DNA of 9,759 nt. Origin: Alphaproteobacteria bacterium (GTDB lineage Bacteria > Pseudomonadota > Alphaproteobacteria > JAJFFI01). Shown piece by piece: positions 6,522 to 9,759 of this stretch. The stretch spans positions 1-9,759 of the forward strand of contig JAJFFI010000280.1 in NCBI GenBank assembly GCA_021776755.1. The letters run 5' to 3'. The notes below the pieces were generated by a model. That model did not search any database and was not told the origin of the DNA. It saw nothing but the letters and a program-made list of their open reading frames with translations. The translations under genes and the position numbers were made by a program. Numbering within the stretch: position 1 is the first letter of the stretch; every line of letters starts with the position of its first letter.

Positions 6522-7631
6522 TCAGGATTTCGGCGGGAGCGGCGGCGGCGCTTTGCCGAACAAGCCCTGCACCGCGACCACGTCGCCGGCCTTCATCCAG
6601 TCGTCCATGCCCTCGGCCCAGATCAGTGACTCCTCCTTGAGCGCGCCGGCTTTCACCTTGCCCTCGAGGTCGGTCAGGTCATACGGGCCGTCGTGCTTGC
6701 CGTCCTTGCCGATGAAGAACTCGATCGGCTTGGGCATCGGCGGCGGCTTGGCAACACCGGTGTGCTGCGGGGCGGGTTGCAGCACCTGGCCCATCTGCTG
6801 GGCAATCGCAAAGCCGAGGCCCGCGCCCATGCCGGCGCCGGCCATGCCACCACCCTCACCATCGCCTGCCTTGCCGATCGCCTCGGCGGTCTGGAACTTG
6901 GTGTATTTGTCGAGATCGCCGATGACGCCCATGCTCGAGCGCTTGTCGAGCGCCTTCTCGACCGCCTCGGGCAGCGAGATGTTCTCGACCAGCAAGTCCG
7001 ACAGATCAACGCCGTACTGGTTGAACTCCGGCGCGATCGCTTCAGTCAGGAACTTGCCGAGATCGTCATAGTTCGCCGCTAGATCGAGCACCGGAATCTT
7101 GGCCTCGCCGATGACATTGGCAAACCGCGAGACGATGTGATTGCGGAACTGGTCCTGGATCTCGTCGGTTGTGAAATGCCCGTCGGTGCCGGCCACTTCC
7201 TTGATGAACATCGCTGGCTCGGTGACCCGCACGTTGTAGGTGCCGAAGGCGCGCAGCCGCACCGGCCCGAACTCCTCGTCGCGCAGCGTGATCGGGTTGC
7301 GCGTACCCCATTTCAGGTTGGTGAATTTCTTTGTGTTGAAGAAATAGACCTCGGCCTTGAACGGGCTGTTGAAGCCGTGCTTCCAGCTGTTCAGGGTCGT
7401 CATGATCGGCATGTTCCGAGTCTCGAGCTGGTACATGCCCGGGGGGAACGTGTCGGCGATTTGGCCTTCGTTGACGAAGACCGCGAGTTGCGATTCGCGG
7501 ACCGTCAGCATGGCGCCGTACTTGATCTCGTTTCCTTGCCGCTCGAAACGGCTCATCATGACGTCTCCATCGTCGTCCATCCACTCGATGACGTCGATAA
7601 ACTCGCCGGTAAGTTTGTCCCAAATACCCAT
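6522..7631 (-). CDS. SPFH domain protein (virion-core / YdjI-like) with C-terminal GYF_2 domain
   Basis: The frame is open back to a GTG at 7697, but the ATG at 7631 is chosen because the family starts with MGIWDKLTGEFIDVIEW and GGGAGG stands 8 bases before it; this gives 369 residues. Residues 1-240 are the YdjI-type SPFH domain, with landmarks 'LTVRESQLAVFVNEGQIAD', 'FNSPFKAEVYFFNTKKFT' and 'EFGPVRLRAFGTYNVRV'. A Gly/Ala/Met-rich linker (about 255-280) and a Pro-rich stretch follow. Residues about 303-358 form a GYF_2 (DUF4339) domain ending in 'ESLIWAEGMDDWMKAGDV', a fold expected to bind proline-rich or zinc-ribbon partners. SPFH proteins assemble into rings or scaffolds at membranes. No membrane helix is seen, so attachment probably needs a partner, the obvious one being the zinc-ribbon membrane protein encoded next. 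The role is inferred from family and context; no enzymatic activity is expected. Confidence 0.9.
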   Translation of the reverse strand: MGIWDKLTGEFIDVIEWMDDDGDVMMSRFERQGNEIKYGAMLTVRESQLAVFVNEGQIADTFPPGMYQLETRNMPIMTTLNSWKHGFNSPFKAEVYFFNTKKFTNLKWGTRNPITLRDEEFGPVRLRAFGTYNVRVTEPAMFIKEVAGTDGHFTTDEIQDQFRNHIVSRFANVIGEAKIPVLDLAANYDDLGKFLTEAIAPEFNQYGVDLSDLLVENISLPEAVEKALDKRSSMGVIGDLDKYTKFQTAEAIGKAGDGEGGGMAGAGMGAGLGFAIAQQMGQVLQPAPQHTGVAKPPPMPKPIEFFIGKDGKHDGPYDLTDLEGKVKAGALKEESLIWAEGMDDWMKAGDVVAVQGLFGKAPPPLPPKS

Positions 7632-7639
7632 GTCTTCAG

Positions 7640-7645
7640 CCTCCC
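7640..7645 (-). promoter_or_regulatory. Ribosome binding site that decides the SPFH start
   Basis: GGGAGG on the minus strand is 8 bases before the ATG at 7631. The alternative upstream GTG at 7697 would add 22 residues unlike the family and place this site inside the coding region. Confidence 0.75.
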
Positions 7646-7716
7646 TGTTTGGCCATCCTGGTTGGGCAGGTTCCCTTTGCCATACCTGTCCGCACACTGT
7701 GTCTGTACTGCATATG

Positions 7717-7746
7717 ATTATTCCGCGTGAACATACACGGTTTCAA
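7717..7746 (-). promoter_or_regulatory. Possible sigma70-type promoter for the SPFH and zinc-ribbon genes
   Basis: On the minus strand TTGAAA (7746-7741) and AATAAT (7722-7717) are separated by 18 bases. Each differs from the sigma70 consensus at one position, though the -10 box lacks the important first T. The -35 box overlaps the TelA stop codon, and the predicted start of transcription would leave a leader of roughly 75 bases before the SPFH ATG. The unusual 111-base gap and its locally AT-rich patch in GC-rich surroundings are the main support. Confidence 0.4.
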
Positions 7747-8819
7747 GGCTCGTCTATCGCCGCCTTTTGCTGCGCCCGCGTCGCTTCGACAAGCGCGAGG
7801 CTTTCCTCGACCGCCGAAATCAACGCCGCGTTGGCCGCCGCGATGGCTTCCTTGTCAAAGCCGCCCTTTTTCAGCATGTCGCGGGCTTCCGAATTGAGGT
7901 CGGAAAGTTTCTCGACGTTACGTTCGAACACGGTCTCGGCAGTGGCGCCGGCGGCGGCGAGCGACTTTGCGGCCCGGCCCTCGTTGTAGAGCCGTAGCGC
8001 CTGGGCGAGCTGGTTCCGCCACAGCGGGATCGTGTTGTCGAGCGTCGAGTTGATGCGTCCGATCAGGTCGCGCCCGTTCTGCTGGATCATGCGCACCGTT
8101 GGCAGGTTCTGCATCGTCACCGTGCGCGACAGCTTGAGATCGTGCAGCCGGCGCTCGAGCGCCTCAATCAGGCGGCGCAGATCGGCGAGCCGCTGTAACT
8201 TCATCGCGTCGCCGCCGGCATCCATCTCGAGCGCCGGCAGTTCGTTCTCGCGCAGGCTGGTCAGTTTTTCCTCGCCGCCACGAAGGTAGAGTTCGAGCGC
8301 ATGAAAATAGTCGAGTGTGCTCTCGTAGAGCTTGTCGAGCGTGATGACGTCGGTCAGCAGCCGGGTCTTGTGTTTCTCGAGCGCAATCGTGATCGTTTCG
8401 ATCTCGCGCCGGATTTCATGGTAGCGCAGGAGGAGTTTCTCGAGCGGCGATTTTGCGCCGAACATCTTGCCGAAGAATCCCGGCTCCCAGTTGGTGTCGA
8501 GGTCCTCGATGCGGAATTTCTTGAGCGTGCCGATGAGGTTCGAGAGTGCGGCGCCTGCAGGCTCGGTGCTCGTGGTCTTGACCGCATCCAGCATTCGTTC
8601 GGCCACCGCCGCGAGTTTGCGCTGTGCCTTGGTGCCATACAGCACGACCGCTTGGCTGTTGCTCGGGCTGAGCTCGGCAAGAACCCGCTCGATGTCCCCG
8701 ATCGTCTTCGGGTCTTCGTCGCGGTTCCGCGAAATCTCGCGCTCGACTTCGGCGAGCACGGTTTCGAGCGTGTTCGTGCCGGCGGAGGTTGGAGCGGCGG
8801 TGCGGGCTTCGGGGGTCAA
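7743..8819 (-). CDS. TelA family 'toxic anion resistance' protein
   Basis: This 358-residue soluble protein is almost wholly alpha-helical and fits the TelA/KlaA family (PF05816) in length and motifs. Landmarks are 'GTLKKFRIEDL' (97-107), 'TLDKLYESTLDYFHALELYL' (160-179), 'SRTVTMQNLPTVRMIQQN' (231-248) and 'DNTIPLWRNQLAQALRLYN' (261-279). Long stretches at 125-230 look like coiled coil. The founding member on plasmid RK2 is linked to tellurite resistance, but chromosomal members such as B. subtilis YaaN have no settled biochemical role; a part in cell-envelope stress is the usual suggestion. No membrane helix or signal is seen. The start is a TTG 17 bases after the XpaC stop, with GAGGG upstream; the frame offers no ATG nearby, and a GTG at residue 21 is the alternative. 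The pairing with XpaC repeats the B. subtilis xpaC-yaaN order, so the two probably act together at the membrane. Confidence 0.92.
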   Translation of the reverse strand: MTPEARTAAPTSAGTNTLETVLAEVEREISRNRDEDPKTIGDIERVLAELSPSNSQAVVLYGTKAQRKLAAVAERMLDAVKTTSTEPAGAALSNLIGTLKKFRIEDLDTNWEPGFFGKMFGAKSPLEKLLLRYHEIRREIETITIALEKHKTRLLTDVITLDKLYESTLDYFHALELYLRGGEEKLTSLRENELPALEMDAGGDAMKLQRLADLRRLIEALERRLHDLKLSRTVTMQNLPTVRMIQQNGRDLIGRINSTLDNTIPLWRNQLAQALRLYNEGRAAKSLAAAGATAETVFERNVEKLSDLNSEARDMLKKGGFDKEAIAAANAALISAVEESLALVEATRAQQKAAIDEP

Positions 8820-8836
8820 TGTCCGGCGGGCGGCCC

Positions 8837-9682
8837 TCAGGCCACCCCTTCCTCTTCAAGCTGGGTCGAAAGCACCTCGATCTGCACGTCGAGGTCCATC
8901 TTGTCATCGTCGCGCATCTTGCGGAGCTGCTCCTCGAATGTGCCTTCGATGGTGACGGCGAGCTTGCGGAAACGCTCTTCGAGCTCCTCGCTCTTGTCGT
9001 TGGCATGCGCCTTTGCGTATTCCACGGTCACCCGCTGGGCGCCATCGAGGTAGACCTCGAGAAACTTCCGCGTGCGGGCGAGATCGCGCGGGTTGCGCTC
9101 GACCTCGTCGACGATGTTCCAGGCGAGTGCGGCGATGCGGGTGATCCGTTCCTTGAGTTCAAGCGATCGTATCTTGTTGCGGGCCGCCCGGATCGCATCG
9201 ATCTTCGCGTTCGCCTCATCCACCGCCGCGCCGATTTCCTCGACCGTGTAGCCATAGGTTTCGAGCGACGCCTTCTTGCCCATCGGGTCGAAGCCGTAGA
9301 ACAGGAAAAACCCGATCAGCCCCCCGGCCGCGAAACCCCCTGAGGCCGGCAAGTTGTATCCGGCGAGCAAGAGCGCCGTCAGAAAACAGCCGGCGCCGGT
9401 CAGCAGGCCTGCGAGGAACTTCGCGGGAAACTTCGGCCGGGTCGCGAACCGTTTGGCGAGGTACCCGGCCTCCTGCTTGATGCCTTTGTGGGCGAGCGCT
9501 GCGGCAAGCATAAACAGCCCGAACATGGCGGCATCCAGGACCAGTTTTCCCGGATTGCCCTTCACCAGATCGAGCACGGCGGCCACCGCCAGGGGCATCG
9601 GCAGCACGTACATCAACAGCGGTCCCGACACCCAGGGTGCGGGCTTCCGCCGGTTCAGCTTCAGATCGCCGGTATCAGTCAT
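8837..9682 (-). CDS. XpaC family membrane protein ('5-bromo-4-chloroindolyl phosphate hydrolysis' protein)
   Basis: This 281-residue protein has an N-terminal membrane region with about four hydrophobic segments (roughly 20-38, 46-66, 87-108 and 112-130) and a charged helical C-terminal half. That half includes 'IRAARNKIRSLELKERITRI' and the XpaC landmark 'TRKFLEVYLDGAQRVTVEY' (204-222), then a probable coiled coil to the end. This matches the XpaC family (PF10112). The database name comes from a hydrolysis phenotype; no phosphatase motif is visible, so enzymatic function is doubtful. The topology suggests an inner-membrane anchor presenting a cytoplasmic helical domain, possibly to TelA encoded just downstream. 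The ATG overlaps the stop of the preceding gene as ATGACTGA and has no good ribosome site of its own, so translation is probably coupled. Confidence 0.85.
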   Translation of the reverse strand: MTDTGDLKLNRRKPAPWVSGPLLMYVLPMPLAVAAVLDLVKGNPGKLVLDAAMFGLFMLAAALAHKGIKQEAGYLAKRFATRPKFPAKFLAGLLTGAGCFLTALLLAGYNLPASGGFAAGGLIGFFLFYGFDPMGKKASLETYGYTVEEIGAAVDEANAKIDAIRAARNKIRSLELKERITRIAALAWNIVDEVERNPRDLARTRKFLEVYLDGAQRVTVEYAKAHANDKSEELEERFRKLAVTIEGTFEEQLRKMRDDDKMDLDVQIEVLSTQLEEEGVA

Positions 9683-9759
9683 CTGCAGGCGCGGCTGTGG
9701 GCGCGTCCGCCGCAGGTGCCGGTGCGGCGGCCAGATAGGACTGGCACGAGGTCAGCCCG
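9675..9759 (-). CDS. C-terminal end of an unidentified gene upstream of XpaC (partial)
   Basis: A frame open to the window edge encodes GLTSCQSYLAAAPAPAADAP and then TAAPADD before a TGA at 9677-9675. The Ala/Pro/Asp-rich end looks like a disordered C-terminal tail of a real protein, with one Cys just before it. The stop overlaps the XpaC start by 8 bases, the usual sign of an operon neighbour. Only about 27 residues are visible, so no family can be named. Chance readthrough in GC-rich DNA remains possible, but the precise stop/start overlap favours a gene. Confidence 0.5.
   Translation of the reverse strand, partial: GLTSCQSYLAAAPAPAADAPTAAPADD

Overview
The window is GC-rich throughout. 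Its gene content (an outer-membrane barrel, an imelysin with a di-haem oxidoreductase, a MATE pump) and codon use suggest a Gram-negative proteobacterium, most likely an alphaproteobacterium. No phage, IS, CRISPR or RNA gene was recognised. Genes cover nearly all of it, and no gene-free stretch exceeds about 110 bases.

Left part, plus strand (1-3811): the 3' part of an outer-membrane beta-barrel gene, an exported imelysin (M75-like, GxHxxE motif) and an exported di-haem DUF1111 'thiol oxidoreductase' with two CxxCH motifs. Imelysin-DUF1111 pairs are known from iron-linked loci, so this looks like an envelope cassette for handling iron or another metal. The barrel could be its outer-membrane component. 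The 68-base gap between barrel and imelysin carries a GC hairpin and a 13-base direct repeat.

Middle, minus strand (3814-5181): a complete MATE-family efflux transporter. It converges on the di-haem gene with only two bases between the stops, and both stops lie in one 12-base palindrome.

Right part, minus strand (9759 down to 5248): a probable operon running from right to left. It contains the tail of an unidentified gene, an XpaC-family membrane protein, a TelA-family 'toxic anion resistance' protein, an SPFH (YdjI/virion-core-like) protein with a C-terminal GYF_2 domain, and a double zinc-ribbon protein with one C-terminal membrane helix. The first two are coupled by an ATGACTGA overlap. 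TelA starts with TTG 17 bases after XpaC, and a possible secondary promoter precedes the SPFH gene. Relatives of these parts are split between two Bacillus subtilis loci (xpaC-yaaN and ydjFGHI). Here they sit together without a visible PspA, which makes this block the most interesting part of the window: a candidate membrane-stress or membrane-domain system whose function is not established.
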